64,000 bases of DNA from Chlorops oryzae (Eukaryota; Arthropoda; Insecta; Diptera; Chloropidae), in NCBI GenBank assembly GCA_020466095.1, contig CM035806.1, positions 164,557,379 through 164,621,378 of the forward strand. Direction: 5' to 3'. Positions 13,521 to 25,134 of this stretch are shown piece after piece. The notes under the pieces are model-generated. The model made no database searches and had not been told where the DNA came from. It saw only the letters and a program-made list of their open reading frames with translations. How positions within the stretch are numbered: position 1 is the first letter of the stretch; each line of letters starts with the position of its first letter. The position numbers and the translations under genes are program-made.

Positions 13521-14174
13521 TAAAAAAAATTGTAGCGAAAAAGCATTCAGAAGATTCGCTTTATTTTCATAATTTTTTATTTCAAAAATTAATTACGATA
13601 GAAAGATAAGACAAACGTTGGTTGATTGCCAATATAAGAGGGAATTAAAAAAAAAAATTTTTTTAATTTTACACAGAGAAAACTTTTTGCACAAAAAAGA
13701 AAACAAAAAGAAAATAATTTTTTTCGGTGTATTTAAAAAAAAAGTTTCATTAAAATCGAAAAGACGTTTTTTTGAGATAATTAGAAAAACGGTAAGTGCA
13801 TTTAGATGCTCCCAGTACTAATTTCCAGTACCTACAAATGTGCGAAATTCAACTTCAAAACACAAAACACAAAACACGGCTGAAAGTGGCTTTTTAATAC
13901 TAATATGTGTGATATACTTATGTGATATGTGTATCATTTATAAGCTGGGGAATGTTGTCAGAATCTCACGATCTGCAAATTCCAAAGCGTCTTTAAAATG
14001 CTTGTTGGCAATATACTTAAAAATGAATACTTTCCGGAAAAAAAATAAAAATAAATAAAATACAATAAAATCGAAAGAAATAAAAACAATTTTTTTCATT
14101 ATCGCTTTTTCCCAATGAGATTTTCCATTTACCTTGTTTATTTTGTTCTTATTGTTGGTGTTTCTCTTCCACAG

Positions 14175-14375
14175 TCCTTGCTGACGCACGTCTCGCGGCC
14201 CACAAAGAACACGTTGAACAAATTGGGTGTGTTTACGGTTTCGTCGTTCCATGCATTCATTTGCGCGCGTTCGCCATCTTTGCTAAATAATTTATTGGCC
14301 GGACGTGGCGCCACCAAACGTCGACCGCCAATGCTGTCACGTTCGAACAGCGGCTCCAGCCGTCGCTCGATGCAG
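14175..14375 (+). CDS. sif: sif exon: extension and Ser/Arg-rich linker
   Basis: This exon has 67 codons, begins [18 protein letters not shown] and ends [11 protein letters not shown]. The acceptor is TTCCACAG and the donor GTGAGT, with phase 0 on both sides. It holds the last part of the PH-CC-Ex unit ([20 protein letters not shown]) and a basic serine-rich stretch ([13 protein letters not shown]) of the kind often phosphorylated in linkers; the phosphorylation remark is inference. It joins in frame to the Ras-binding-domain exon at 22175. Neighbouring sequence is intronic. Confidence 0.94.
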
Positions 14376-14929
14376 GTGAGTAGTATCCTTGGGACATTAT
14401 TAGAGCTGGACGAAAACAAATTGTGATCGATTGAATGATTTTTTTTTCTATTTTTTTTTTTCTCACTGTTCTTCAAGTTGAATTATGACTTTCCACTACT
14501 TTATTCTCTTGCATTTCCATGTCATTTAAGCAAACCGATTCTAGGCTTTTGCTTTTATTTTCACTATTTATTTTATTCAAGTTTATTTAATTTTATTTCT
14601 ATTTCAAAATCAATTTTTTCTTATAAAGTCCAATCATTTCATTCTGCAATCGTTTTCCCGTCTTTTTCGATTTATTATTCTCTCGACTCTTTGAAGATAT
14701 TATGGGCTAGAGATGAACGAGTACGCCCAGTTTGCAATCCTCCATGACCTTCTCTCGTTGTACATAGATCAGAGACCTCCACGCCATAGAAAAATTATTC
14801 TCGCTCACTTCACACGTATGCCTTACGCTCTTTCTTTAGTCGGTAGCAATCGCCCGACGAAAACACTTCGAGCGGATCTGCGCATTTTTTTTTTTTTAAA
14901 TAAAAAACACTTAAAAAAATATTTTATCA

Positions 14930-15214
14930 AAATGGAATGCAAAGCCTACATACATGCTTTGGGTTTTATGTGGGAAGTCATTTAAAACAAGGAATGAATC
15001 GTTTTTAAGAAAACATGTTGAAAGTCAACATTGTGAGTTCAATAAATTCCATGGCGTGGAAAGGGAAAAGGTTTTTAAAGATAAAAAAAAAGAATCTGTA
15101 TTGCAAAAATTTAAACTGTGGATTTCAAGAATCGAAGAAATAGAAAATGTAAAAGTAGCTAAAATAAAACAAAATGATTTGAAAATGTCTTTGTCTAACT
15201 TAAATTCCGTATGA
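14930..15214 (+). pseudogene. Relic of a zinc-finger transposase-like reading frame
   Basis: A frame from 14954 reads LCGKSFKTRNESFLRKHVESQH, with the Cys-x-x and His-x(4)-His spacing of a C2H2/BED-type finger, followed by a Lys/Glu-rich stretch (FNKFHGVEREKVFKDKKKE). The partner cysteine falls in another frame just upstream (CKAYIHA...), so a frameshift has split the finger. The arrangement recalls the N-terminus of hAT-type transposases and genes derived from them. The frame stops at 15214 and only weak traces follow to about 15400. There are no sif-like splice borders. A chance frame is possible. Confidence 0.33.
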
Positions 15215-15726
15215 TATTATCAAATATGGTAGACCTTTTTCAGATGGAAAATTTAATTGAGCGCACGCAATTAGTGTTAAAATTTTTTTCAGCGCATTCG
15301 CTCTCTTGCTCACTAGCACAAATGTCTTTCCCATTTTGGAAATTGCCTGTTGTAGATCATCAGATGCATATATGCAGATGTTTCATGAAAATGATTTTCC
15401 CATGAACAGAATTTCGAGATGCGATATTTTTTGCGCGCAAAAAATATTTGAAAAAATTTAACTTTTTTTTTTTTTCCGGAAAAATAAAAGGCAGAAAATA
15501 AAAGTTATACTTTGCCTTTTAATCATATTGAAATTGAATAAAAATATAGTATAAAAGGCATCCCGGATTTGAGTTGAAGAGGTCACAAGGATGACAATGA
15601 CCAGAGTGAGTAAAAAAAGGCCGAAAAAACCCAAAAATAAGCGCTATAAAAAGCTCGAAAAAACAAGGAAAATATTCCAAAAAATATGCAGCTAAAATTT
15701 ATTTTTTATTCAGTGGACTCATTAAA

Positions 15727-16125
15727 ATATCGTCGGCTTAAAGTGTAAACCTGCTAACAAGCAATTTCAAAACTTTACAGGGTAAATAAAAAACATTTTT
15801 TTTTTTTTTCAAGACTTCAAAGTAGGGAAGGAGACCCAAAATATGGATGGTTTATTTTGTTCCTATATGAAGTCTCTTCTAAATTCGATTCTGTGCACCA
15901 TACAATGTCTACTTGGAGTCACTTGTTGGTGTTAGCTGTGAACTTTTACCACAGTTGGACTTAGCAGTTTTACTCATCACCAATTTCTCCGTATATAGAA
16001 TTTGAAATTAAAAAAGATTTTTTTTTTCCTGACGATGCAGTGTGCTTTTTTCTATCAAATGACATCGAAAAGTCGGAATCGGTTAAAAGTGAACTTAGCA
16101 GGTTTACACTTTAAGCCGACGATAT
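15727..16125. repeat. 31-bp perfect inverted repeat with 337-bp spacer
   Basis: The arm at 15727-15757 (begins ATATCGTCGGCTTAAAGTG) recurs perfectly inverted at 16095-16125. The match stops sharply on both sides. The spacer holds no convincing reading frame or known element. Confidence 0.85.
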
Positions 16126-16657
16126 ATGACTTTTACATTTTCAAACCAAAAAATGTTGGCGCTTCTTGCTTAAAAGGTTTTTATACAATGAAAAAGATCG
16201 TAAGCGGGCAAAATTTTAAAACACACTCAAACGTAAATACGCGATCGAACGTATACGCCAGCATTGGACACAGCCCTTAAAAGAAAAGGAAAGCAATAAA
16301 GCAGAAATAAAATCAGCTGAAAAAACGCAACATTGTTGATTTTTTTTCGGAAATTAGGTAGGAAAAGGCATTTAAAATAGTACAATTAACCAAAATTATG
16401 GGAAATATGCACAAAAATTAGTTTTTGGCAAAAAAATAGCTCGCACTACTAAAATATGCAAAAATAGTATGACGTATGCAAAAACAAGCATTTATTCACT
16501 CTGACAATGACATTTTCCTCTTATCACTATATGAAGCCTTTTCGGGTCAGTTATCAGTTATAACTAAAAATCTTTCCTCCTTTCCTTGTCTTAAGCTATA
16601 ACTTTGTTAGAGATAGGAAAATCAAATATTAAACGGCTTACGAGGTATAGCCATAAC

Positions 16658-16901
16658 TAGGGCTCGGATTTTGTTGACTTTTATAAATTTAAAGCATATT
16701 TTTAGGGGGCAAAAAAATTTTTTATTAACATTTTTCCAATAAGATTAGCGAAGTTGAACTTGAAATCGCTTTTCTAACGCCAAAAAAATTTCTTTCGAAG
16801 CCAAAAATCGATTTGAACCGTAACTTTATGTGAGTTGAACAAAATTTGTACTCCATAAAGTATGCTTTAAATTTATAAAAGTCAACAAAATTCGAGCCCT
16901 G
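16658..16901 (+). mobile_element. hAT-like MITE, family A (copy 2)
   Basis: This 244-bp element starts TAGGGCTCGGATTTTG and ends CGAGCCCTG. The perfect 8-bp duplication GCCATAAC flanks it at 16650-16657 and 16902-16909. Terminal repeats extend about 50 bp imperfectly. Non-coding. The 8-bp duplication and YAGGG ends indicate mobilisation by a hAT-type transposase. Confidence 0.88.
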
Positions 16902-16926
16902 GCCATAACCGATAATGATCTATAGC

Positions 16927-17169
16927 CAGGGCTCGGATTTTGTTGACTTTTATAAATTTGAAGCATACTTAAAGGATCAAAAATTTTTCTAACTAACATT
17001 TTACGAATAAGTTTAGCGATGTTGAAATTCAAACCACTTTTCTTACTTCAAAAAAATTTATTTTGAAGTTAAAAATCGACTTGAATCGTAACTTTATGTG
17101 AGTTAAATAAAAATTTTACTCCTTAAAGTATGCTTTAAATTTATAAAAGTCAACAAAATCCGAGCCCTG
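16927..17169 (+). mobile_element. hAT-like MITE, family A (copy 3)
   Basis: This 243-bp element starts CAGGGCTCGGATTTTG and ends CGAGCCCTG. The perfect 8-bp duplication TCTATAGC flanks it (16919-16926 and 17170-17177). It lies 25 bp after copy 2 in the same orientation but has its own target duplication, so it inserted independently. Confidence 0.9.
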
Positions 17170-17555
17170 TCTATAGCACTTTAAAAGGGGAAACATTTTG
17201 TATGGAAAAAAGAAAAGAAATTTTGAAAATTTCTAAGTATTTTTTATAGTATTTCAAAATACATAGAAAAATCATCGTTTTTTTAATGTGCTTTAAATCA
17301 ATAACGGTAGATCTTGGGCAAGTGCTGCAAGAACATAAAACGTAGCCCTTGATATGAGGCAAGTGGTTCAAGAACAAACCACATATTCCTTGATATAAGA
17401 TATCGCATATCAAAATTATGCATAGAGTTGCCTGGACACCCTGTATAACCTTAACTCTCGTAACTTCGCACCCAAAATAAGTTTTTCAAAAAACAATAGA
17501 AAGGATCTGAAGAAAGCAATTTTTTTTTTGTATAACATTTTCCAGTTTCCTAACG

Positions 17556-17597
<42 letters not shown>

Positions 17598-18259
17598 TTT
17601 TTTAACGCCATCTTTCCAAGGTTGGCAAAAACAAACAAAAAAGAAAAAAACAAAAAAATTTGGTCAAATTTGTAAAAATTTTGGCACATCGCCAAATAAA
17701 AAGGTGCTATGTATAAATGGACACTGGCATGAACATGTCCATAGACCACGACTAACTGTGAACATGCTGAATGCTGAATATATTGAAGGACAGAAGTTTT
17801 TTTTAATTTTTCCGGCTGAGAGGAATCTCATAAATTTTAAGTTTATGGATTCGTAAGAGCGGAGATAATAGCATTATTGGTTTGCATCGCATAGCAGAGC
17901 ACAGCACATTGTAGCACACCGTTGCCACAGCAAATTGCGGACATAGCAAAATTGGAAATTAATGCACTCGACTAGAAACAAACGTATTTTTATGTCTAAT
18001 TACAACCTCTAGCCAAACGTGTTAGATTGAAAGTCGTGCTCTCGCATTTATGCGCGCTTGGATGTGTCCATGTCCACACATATGCAAAACCATAGCTACC
18101 ATGGTCCGGATGAATGCATCGGATTAGCAATATATTTTCATGGTTTATCCTCGTAGCCCGGACGAATTGAAGATAACAGAAAAAATTGAGCAAAAAAGCA
18201 GAAACAACATTTTATGTACGTATATATAAACCTTTTCGACCTCTCTCTCACTCCCTCTC

Positions 18260-18294
<35 letters not shown>

Positions 18295-18649
18295 GTCGAA
18301 GGAATAATTGTGTGTTTTCCTTTACACATTCTGGATTATAAATTCGCCATTGAAGACCGAATTCTGTTTAAATCCATTTATCCGCATTTAAGTGCACTCG
18401 CAGCAAAATCCTGCTGCTCTATGCTTTCCACTAGGATTGGATAAAATTTACGAATAGGCGGCTTGGAATTGTCCTTTAAATATCGGTTTAGAAATTCACA
18501 TTGAGACGGAGGAGGAGAATTTCGTGCGCTGTTTTAATTTTGAAAATTGAAGCCAACGGCATTTAGGGATATTTTGGCCGCCCGGGGAACTATGGAGGAA
18601 ATGCGACCATAAATAAAAAATCCTTTATTAAAATTGAAATATGATTAAT

Positions 18650-19337
18650 AACACAGTGTGACATACATTTTCGAGGGTAAGATTTGATACTTTCGCCTTT
18701 ACGTTTTTTTTTTCAAATTAGCTGCTAATAAGAAAACGGCAGCCTTGGACATTTTTTTTATCCGAATTCCATATTTACCACTTTTTCGATTTATTGACAT
18801 AGCTGTATCTCGTTAACCGTAAGTATTATTTATTTCGTATCTGCAGGAAATTTGTTGATATTGAAAAGGAGAAAAAAAATGTCTCTTAAGTTTACCCTGA
18901 AAAATGGCATCTAAAGGCTTAAAATTGCAGAAATTTCAATCCTCTACCGTACTGCGTATGAGTAATGTAAATTAAGCAACTCACATTACTCATACGCGGT
19001 AAGGTAAAAGATGGAAATTTTAGTTATTTTTAGCCACAACAGGTTTTTTCTGGATTAGTTTGTTCTGAATCTTTTATCTGCTATTAAATACCAACAACTT
19101 TGCTGAAAACACGAAACTTATATTCCGTACGGCTATCGAGATACAGCTATGTATGGTATGTCAAAAGTGGTAAAAATCGAATTTGAGTAAAAAAAAAACG
19201 TTCAAGGCTGCCGTTTTCTTATTAGCAGCCAATTTTTAAAAAAAACTAATAATGCAGGACATTTTTTCAAGTACTTTAAGGAGAAATTGTCAAATCCCAC
19301 TACCCACACGATCACCAAAAAACCGTCGCACAGTGTA
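18650..19337. mobile_element. Large foldback element (about 690 bp)
   Basis: Nested inverted repeats are visible: outer ends near CACAGTGTGACA and its inverted counterpart CGCACAGTG; inner arms at 18715-18751 and 19199-19235 (GCTGCTAATAAGAAAACGGC and its inverse); and a central pair at 18945-18968 and 18983-19006 around GCGTATGAGTAATGT. The whole segment could fold into one long imperfect hairpin. No coding capacity and no clear flanking duplication. Confidence 0.7.
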
Positions 19338-19339
19338 AA

Positions 19340-19958
19340 TCTATATTGTATATAAAAATGGATGTTTGTACGTTTATAATCGATAGACGCCGAAACCGTT
19401 CGACCGATTTTTATGAAATACTTGAATACATACTGGATAGATAGTGGAATAGGTATATAAGTGTATTTAATACCACTAGATGAGATAGCTCACGAGTAAT
19501 TGGTTAATTTTAAACCACTTATGCTAAAGTTGTGAAACGGGTATCGTTTCCAAGCTGATAACGCGTAGATATGTAAGTATATGTACGGTATAATTTTGAA
19601 AGAGTGACTGCTTTATTACGGTTTAAATCTGACCATGACCACCACTTGCGAAATTTTGCAAAGCTTTAATTTTCACTAGTTGAAATTGTTCTTTTAGCCA
19701 AATATAGTGCTCTATTTGGGTTAAAATTTGACCATGGGCACCATTAGGGAAATATTGCAAAATTTTAATTTTTTGGATTTCATCAGGGAGTGAGAGGGAA
19801 AGAGAGAGAGGGAGAGAGGGAGAGAGAGAGAAAGAGATAAAGGGTGAGAGGGAGAGAGAAAGAGGGTGAGAGGGAGAGAGGGAGAGAGGGAAGTTAGGGA
19901 GAGAGGAGAAAGAGAGAGAGGAGAGAGAGGAGAGAGAGAGAAGAGGGAAAGATGGAGA

Positions 19959-19994
<36 letters not shown>

Positions 19995-20865
19995 GAGAGA
20001 GGGAGAGAGAGAAGAGAGAGAGGAGAGAGGAGAGAGGGAGAGAGGGAAGGGAGAGGGAGAGAGGAGAGAGGGAGAGAGGGAAGAGAGAGAGAGAGAGGAA
20101 GAGGGGAGAGAGGAGAGAGAAGAGAGAGAGAAGAGGTGAGAAGGGAGAGAGGAGAGAAAGAGGGAGAAGGAGAGAGGGGAGAGAGGAGAGAGGAGAGAGG
20201 AGAGAGGAGAGAGAGGAGAGAGAGAGAGAGAGAGAGAGAGGGTGAGAGAGGTGAGTGGGAGAGAGGGAGAGAGAAAGAGGGGGAGGGAGAGGAGAGAGAG
20301 AGGGCGAGGGAGGGAAGAGGAGAGGGAGAGAGGAAAGAGGGAGAGAAGAAAGAGGGAGAGAGAAAGAGAGAAGAGAAGGAGAGAGAGAGAGGGGAGAGGA
20401 GAGAGAGGAGAGAGAGGAGAGGAGAGAGAGAGAGAGAAAGGGAGAGTGTGAGAAAGAAAGGGAGAGTGAGAGAGAGAAAGAGGGTGGGAGGGAGTGATAA
20501 AGAGAGAAGGAGGGAGAGTAAGAGAGAGTGAGAAAGAAAGGGAGAGTGAGAGAGAGAAAGAGGGTGGGAGGGAGAGATAGAGAGAGAGATATAGTGGGAG
20601 AGAGAGGGAGAGAGAGGGTGAGGGAGGGATGGAGAGGGGGGAGGGAGAGGGAGAAAAGGCGGGGAAAGGTGAGAAATGGCAAGAAATGGCGGAAAATTAC
20701 GGGAAAATGCGGGAAATGGTGGAAAATGACAGGAAATGGCGGTAAAGTTGTTGATCACAAACATACAAACATCCACTTTTATATATATATGTAGATAAAA
20801 ATACTGAGTTTCCATTAAATCGACTTTCAATTGGGGGCGTAGCAACAAGCGGCGGGTAACGCTAG
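19340..20865 (+). mobile_element. Probable non-autonomous Helitron-like element
   Basis: The 5' end TCTATATTGTATATAAAAATG and the 3' end GGCGGGTAACGCTAG, inserted between A and T, fit Helitron rules (5' TC, 3' CTAG, A|T target). The first 150 bp contain CCGAAACCGTTCGACCGATT, a motif I associate with Helitron-like elements of many insects. The middle is taken over by a purine microsatellite (19786-20640). No helicase or Rep coding remains. The 3' hairpin is weak. Confidence 0.5.
19786..20640. repeat. 850-bp purine (GA/GGA) tract
   Basis: The + strand is almost entirely G and A, mainly GAGAGA and GGGAGAGA, with rare T (GGGTGAGA, AGTGAGA). Such mirror-symmetric purine tracts can form triplex structures; that is general knowledge, not seen here. 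It creates several long false reading frames on both strands. Confidence 0.97.
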
Positions 20866-20979
20866 TGAATAATAAAATTTTAATGCTTTACGACATATAT
20901 CCATAAGTAAAAGCCACTTAATTCTCGGCCACACCTTTCGACGCAGATTTCAAACTGACTTATAGATAAACTATCAGAA

Positions 20980-21159
20980 TTAATTACCCAAAAATCTCCT
21001 TGTGGACATTCCTTAAGCGGACACATACGGGACCGAAAAATATAGCCGCTAAACAGTGCGGTCCGCTTAAGAGGAAACTATTTCAGAAGCCGAAACGCTA
21101 GAGCATTGCCAAAAGGTGTCCGCTTAAGAGGAGTGTCCGCAAGGAGAGAGTACACTGTA
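20980..21159 (-). mobile_element. Pogo-like MITE
   Basis: The right end, read inverted, is ACAGTGTACTCTCTCCTTGC and the left end carries a related AATCTCCTTGTGGACA. The inside repeats the motif CCGCTTAAG three times with GGACCGAAAAATATAG. The ends resemble the split element at 49011-49658. A TA flanks the right end. Confidence 0.5.
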
Positions 21160-22174
21160 TAGAGACTCTCTATACTTCTCATATATTTACTTTCATAGAC
21201 TGCAGTTAAAATTTTGTTTACATCTTACGTGTTTTTGCCGTTTAACTGATCAAGACTAGTTCACATCACAGCTTAGCTGAACAAGGATATCATAAATGCC
21301 CGGCTTTGTTCGATGCAATAAAAAGAAATAAAACTGAAAGGAAGTGACTTTTATCTTCATTCTCTGCTCAATTATTGTTGTGCTATGACAAAATTATATA
21401 CATTTATCAATGTTTGCCGTTCGAATCGATAAATAATTGTCATCACTGGCCCAGAGTACAATTGCACCCATGTGTGAGATACATTCGTATCGCTTAACTC
21501 TTTATTTAAACTGAATCCAATCGAATTGTCGAAGAAGAAAAGACTACGTAACGTGTGTGTGCGCCGCACATGTCGCTCTTCTCTAAATATGTATATATAT
21601 ATATACAGTGTATATATACATATAAATACATACTTATATATATATATATGTACAGCTATTTTATTTTGCTTTCCTAGATTCCAATGAAAAACAGACGAGC
21701 CAAAGTTTTGCCAACCCTCGTTATGCAGTCATCAATATTTCAATTTACTAAATCCACAGAATGTTGCTTTCGCTCTGAAAGTGGCAAACTTTTTCATTTT
21801 TCCAATTTTCCTCCATCTCCGTCGTGTCTCGGCATGTTTTCGTTCTTCGGTGGTATTCCATAAAATAAAATTAAAAAAAAAAAATGGTTTCCTATTTTTT
21901 TTTTTTTTTTTTTTTGAGCTCTTCAGCTTTTCGTCTTTTTAGTTTTCCGTTTTTCCGATTTTCAGTTTTTCAGCTTTTCATTTTTTTAAGATTGCACATG
22001 TCGCATACGTAAGCACTGTCCTTAAATTCAAGGTTCGACTCTGAATTTTTATTTATTTATTTTTTCGACGGTTTACCTGATTCTCTGTGTGTGTGTGTGT
22101 GTGTGTTTGTATGTTTGTATGTTTGTGTTCGTGTGTGTATGTTTTTCATTTTTCTCTCATGCCGTTTTTTCCAG

Positions 22175-22402
22175 ATGAACTCACGCGACGAACCGGAGAA
22201 GACGTTCAAAGTTGCCATGCCTGACAATGCTTACTCGACTGTTTACTTACGTGATGCCATGTCGGTTGAGGAATTCCTGGCAAGTGCATGCGCTCGCCGG
22301 AATCTTAATCCAATGGAGCATTTCGTACGTATTAAAAAGCGACGTGACATGGAGGATCACAATTACTTCGTGCCACACCGAAACGATTTGATTGAAAATT
22401 AT
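22175..22402 (+). CDS. sif: sif exon: Ras-binding domain
   Basis: This exon has 76 codons, begins [18 protein letters not shown] and ends [11 protein letters not shown]. The acceptor is TTTTCCAG and the donor GTAAGT, with phase 0 on both sides. It forms the ubiquitin-fold Ras-binding domain of still life/Tiam1, through which Ras-family GTPases stimulate exchange on Rac. The strand-loop pattern is visible as [20 protein letters not shown] followed by the helix [20 protein letters not shown] and the basic KKRRD. The exon-initial ATG is internal, since the frame is open through the splice junction. It joins in frame to the PDZ exon at 37412. Confidence 0.95.
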
Positions 22403-22517
22403 GTAAGTGAAAAAACTACAAACTATGTTTATTACATACAAACGTGCATGTGCATCAAGCATATGCATGTAGATAAGACGAAAATACGTAGGTACATACA
22501 TAAGTATTAAGTTCATT

Positions 22518-22630
22518 CAGTGGCGTGCACGATAATTGCACCTGGGGATGCAAATTTCTCGTCGTGTCGATGTCGCGAATATTCGAAGGACGAGAATCCC
22601 TTTAATCTATACCCTCTGGCTACGACACTG
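22518..22630. repeat. Possible short hAT-like MITE (CAGTGGCG ends)
   Basis: CAGTGGCGTGCACGA at the left and, inverted, CAGTGTCGTAGCCAG at the right enclose about 113 bp. The flanks do not show a matching duplication. Ends resemble those of 29384-29557 and 59532-59673. Confidence 0.4.
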
Positions 22631-22780
22631 TAAATATGGATATAAATTTTAAGCCGGACATAGATAGAGTTGAGAGAATTATTAAAAAAGAAAAAAAAAA
22701 AATGAATAAAAAGACGCCTGACGTCGCATTAAATCACACACAAGTTGGTAATAATTTCACTGACAGCTGAAAAGTTTGTT

Positions 22781-22815
<35 letters not shown>

Positions 22816-23042
22816 CTCGATGGAAAAGATGAGATTTAAATGGCATAAAGAAGTATCTGTAACTGCCAAAATAGTTAAACAACCATTGGATGTTGTTCAC
22901 ACACACACACAGCATATCGATCAATAGCATAACCGAGAAGTATGCAACATTTTTTTAATTTTGTGTTTTGTTAGAATGTTCTAAACGACTAAACTTAGCG
23001 AAACCAAACATTGTTTATATTGATAGGAAATTCGACTTTCAT

Positions 23043-23360
23043 AGACATATATATATATATTCTTGATCAGGGTGACAAGAGGAATCGATCTAGCCATGTC
23101 TGTCTGTCTGTCTGTCGGTCACACTTTAGTTTTTCGTAATTTACTCCTAAGCCATGAAAGATATCATATTGAAATTTGGCATGGACTTGAACCAGGTAAA
23201 TGTCCGAAAAACTGCATACAAATTTTTTTCTTAGTTCCTTCTTGGGTCTTGGGAAGTGGTTCAGAAGTTTCAAAAATCACGATTTTTAACGTTTTTCGTG
23301 GATAACTTTTTTACTATGCATCCCAGCTTATTGAAATTTGGTGTGTGTGTATAGCTACTA
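23043..23360 (+). repeat. Mini-me-like repeat fragment
   Basis: A (TA)n run, TTCTTGATCAGGGTGAC, GATCTAGCCATGTCTG and a (GTCT)n run follow each other. This order (TA repeat, conserved block, GTCY repeat) is typical of dipteran mini-me/DINE-1-type elements. The downstream part is degenerate. Confidence 0.5.
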
Positions 23361-24889
23361 TGTAGACTTAAGCTTTCGCTGAAAAATAAAAAAAAAAAAA
23401 AAATTGCGAAATCGCTATAACTATGGTCATCATCGTACACATTAGAAAAAAAACATTCTTTCTCTTATTCTCATATCTGTATACAAAAATGATTTTTTTT
23501 TTTTGCTTCTTCTGATTGTGTATTTTGCCGCCAAATAAAGTCGTCAACTTAAGGTTAAATTTTGACAAAGACCACATTTCGCGAAATTTTCCCTCTTTCT
23601 ATTTAAATTTGACCATGCCCACCATTCGCGAAAATTTTGTACTTAATAATAATTTCGAGTTTGTGAAGCTAAGTACATCGAAGCACAGATAAGGTGTAAA
23701 TAGATATCGAAGCTAGAACAACGAAAACTGCAGGAAATTTCGTTAGGATAATGTTTTAACATATTTTAGGCTGAGGAAAAGGTACTTATGTGTGCAATCG
23801 GCTTAGCCGATGTAAACTTCTTTACTTGTTTAAGATAATATCACGTCTAGAACAATAAATAAATGACTTAACCCTTATCCTGTATTGATGGGTGAAAATT
23901 GAGCAAACGGTTTTTAAGTTGTATTCTTTGCCAAACCAATCTTTTGTCCAAGTCATTCCAAATAACATGAAATATATGAACAAATGTTCCAAGTGCAGTA
24001 AATTGATCTGAAAACTTTCACTCTGAGATTCAAATTTCATGCAATGAGTGTAAATATTTCATACATATTTTTGTAATACAGGATAAGGTTTAAACGCAAC
24101 TTAAAAAGTTACTGCAGAAACACATGTCGAGATCCACTGATTTCTCTCAGATATCCCGAAATTAGAAGCGCACGTTTTTTTTTAAATTTTTTCCTGATCA
24201 AAATGAATTCTTCTAGTCAGCTAGAAATAGCCGAACTTTGATCCCATTACTTAATGTTGCCCTACAACAATTGCAACAATCGCTCTTCCCTACAGGTTCA
24301 TGCAAAACGAAAATTGCTGCTTTAAGGTAGTTAGTTTGTTAGTTCATTACTCCCGATTTCCGTTGGAAGTCGTCTGCTCCAATGTCTTTCGTTGGAAAAA
24401 GGATTCTTTGAAACGGCCAACATTTCCCTTATTATTTTTTTGTGACAGCTATGATGACAGAGGATATAGGTTTCATCAACAAACAAAATTTGCACCTGAT
24501 ATGATCATTCGGAAAAATTTCCGATGCATATCATTAATCACAATCATACCCCAAAAAGTATGCAACATTTTTTGAGTTTAGATTTTTTTTTACATATTTT
24601 CCATTTCTGCGGAGCGTAATGAAATTAAGCATAAATTATATTCACATAAAACTCTACTTTCGTGTATATTTTTGTAACACAATGGCATTTCTAGAACAAC
24701 AACAAAAATCGTCCTATCCTTCCATAGGAGCATATATCGATCTTAGCAAGATCGTATGAAGCAGGTTTGATTTTTTTTTTCTTTTTTTTTTTGAGAAATT
24801 TTATATGTTTGGACTTTTGAATTATCACTCTGCGGCATGTCACCGAAACGGAAATCGTCGAAATCTGAAGAATATGAAAATGTTATGAA

Positions 24890-25134
24890 TAGGGCTCTGG
24901 ATTTTGTGGACTTTTATAGTTTTAAAGCATACTTTATGGAGCACAAATTTTGTTCAACTCACCTAAAGTCAGGATTCAAATCGATTTTTAACTTCAATAC
25001 TAATTTTTTTGAAATTAAAAAAGCGATTTGAAGTTCAACTTCGCTTAACTTATTCGCAAAGTGCTGGTACGAAAATATTTTTGCCCCATAAAGTATGCTT
25101 TAAATTTATAAAAGTCATTAAAATCCGAGCCCTG
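24890..25134 (-). mobile_element. hAT-like MITE, family A (copy 4)
   Basis: This 245-bp element has ends TAGGGCTCTGGATTTTG and ATCCGAGCCCTG. The perfect 8-bp duplication GTTATGAA flanks it at 24882-24889 and 25135-25142. Its internal sequence (GCGATTTGAAGTTCAACTTC) is inverted relative to copies 2 and 3. Confidence 0.9.

Larger units (their letters stand above)
11137..14174 (+). other. sif: sif intron (3.0 kb)
   Basis: GT-AG intron (GTAAGC...CCACAG) between two phase-0 exons. It is AT-rich, with a degenerate repeat at 12932-13309, a possible pogo-like terminal repeat at 13434, and A- and T-runs. The short reading frames at 11566-12555 are not conserved-looking. No nested gene is recognised. 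Confidence 0.8.
14376..22174 (+). other. sif: sif intron (7.8 kb)
   Basis: GT-AG intron (GTGAGT...TTCCAG), phase 0. It holds a zinc-finger relic near 14.95 kb, a 31-bp perfect inverted repeat, two adjacent MITEs, a large foldback element, a Helitron-like element with a purine tract and a pogo-like MITE, all listed separately. Small GA and CT microsatellites lie at 17560-17593 and 18237-18291. The last 700 bp hold T-rich runs and (GT)n close to the acceptor. Confidence 0.8.

Noticed and set aside
19721..20848. Long reading frames on both strands (Ser/Leu/Pro-rich or Arg/Glu/Gly-rich)
   Set aside because: They are translations of the GA/GGA microsatellite; no codon bias or domain is present.
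22175..22177. ATG at the first codon of the Ras-binding exon as a translation start
   Set aside because: A good acceptor (TTTTCCAG) precedes it directly, and the frame continues from the previous exon in the known still life protein.
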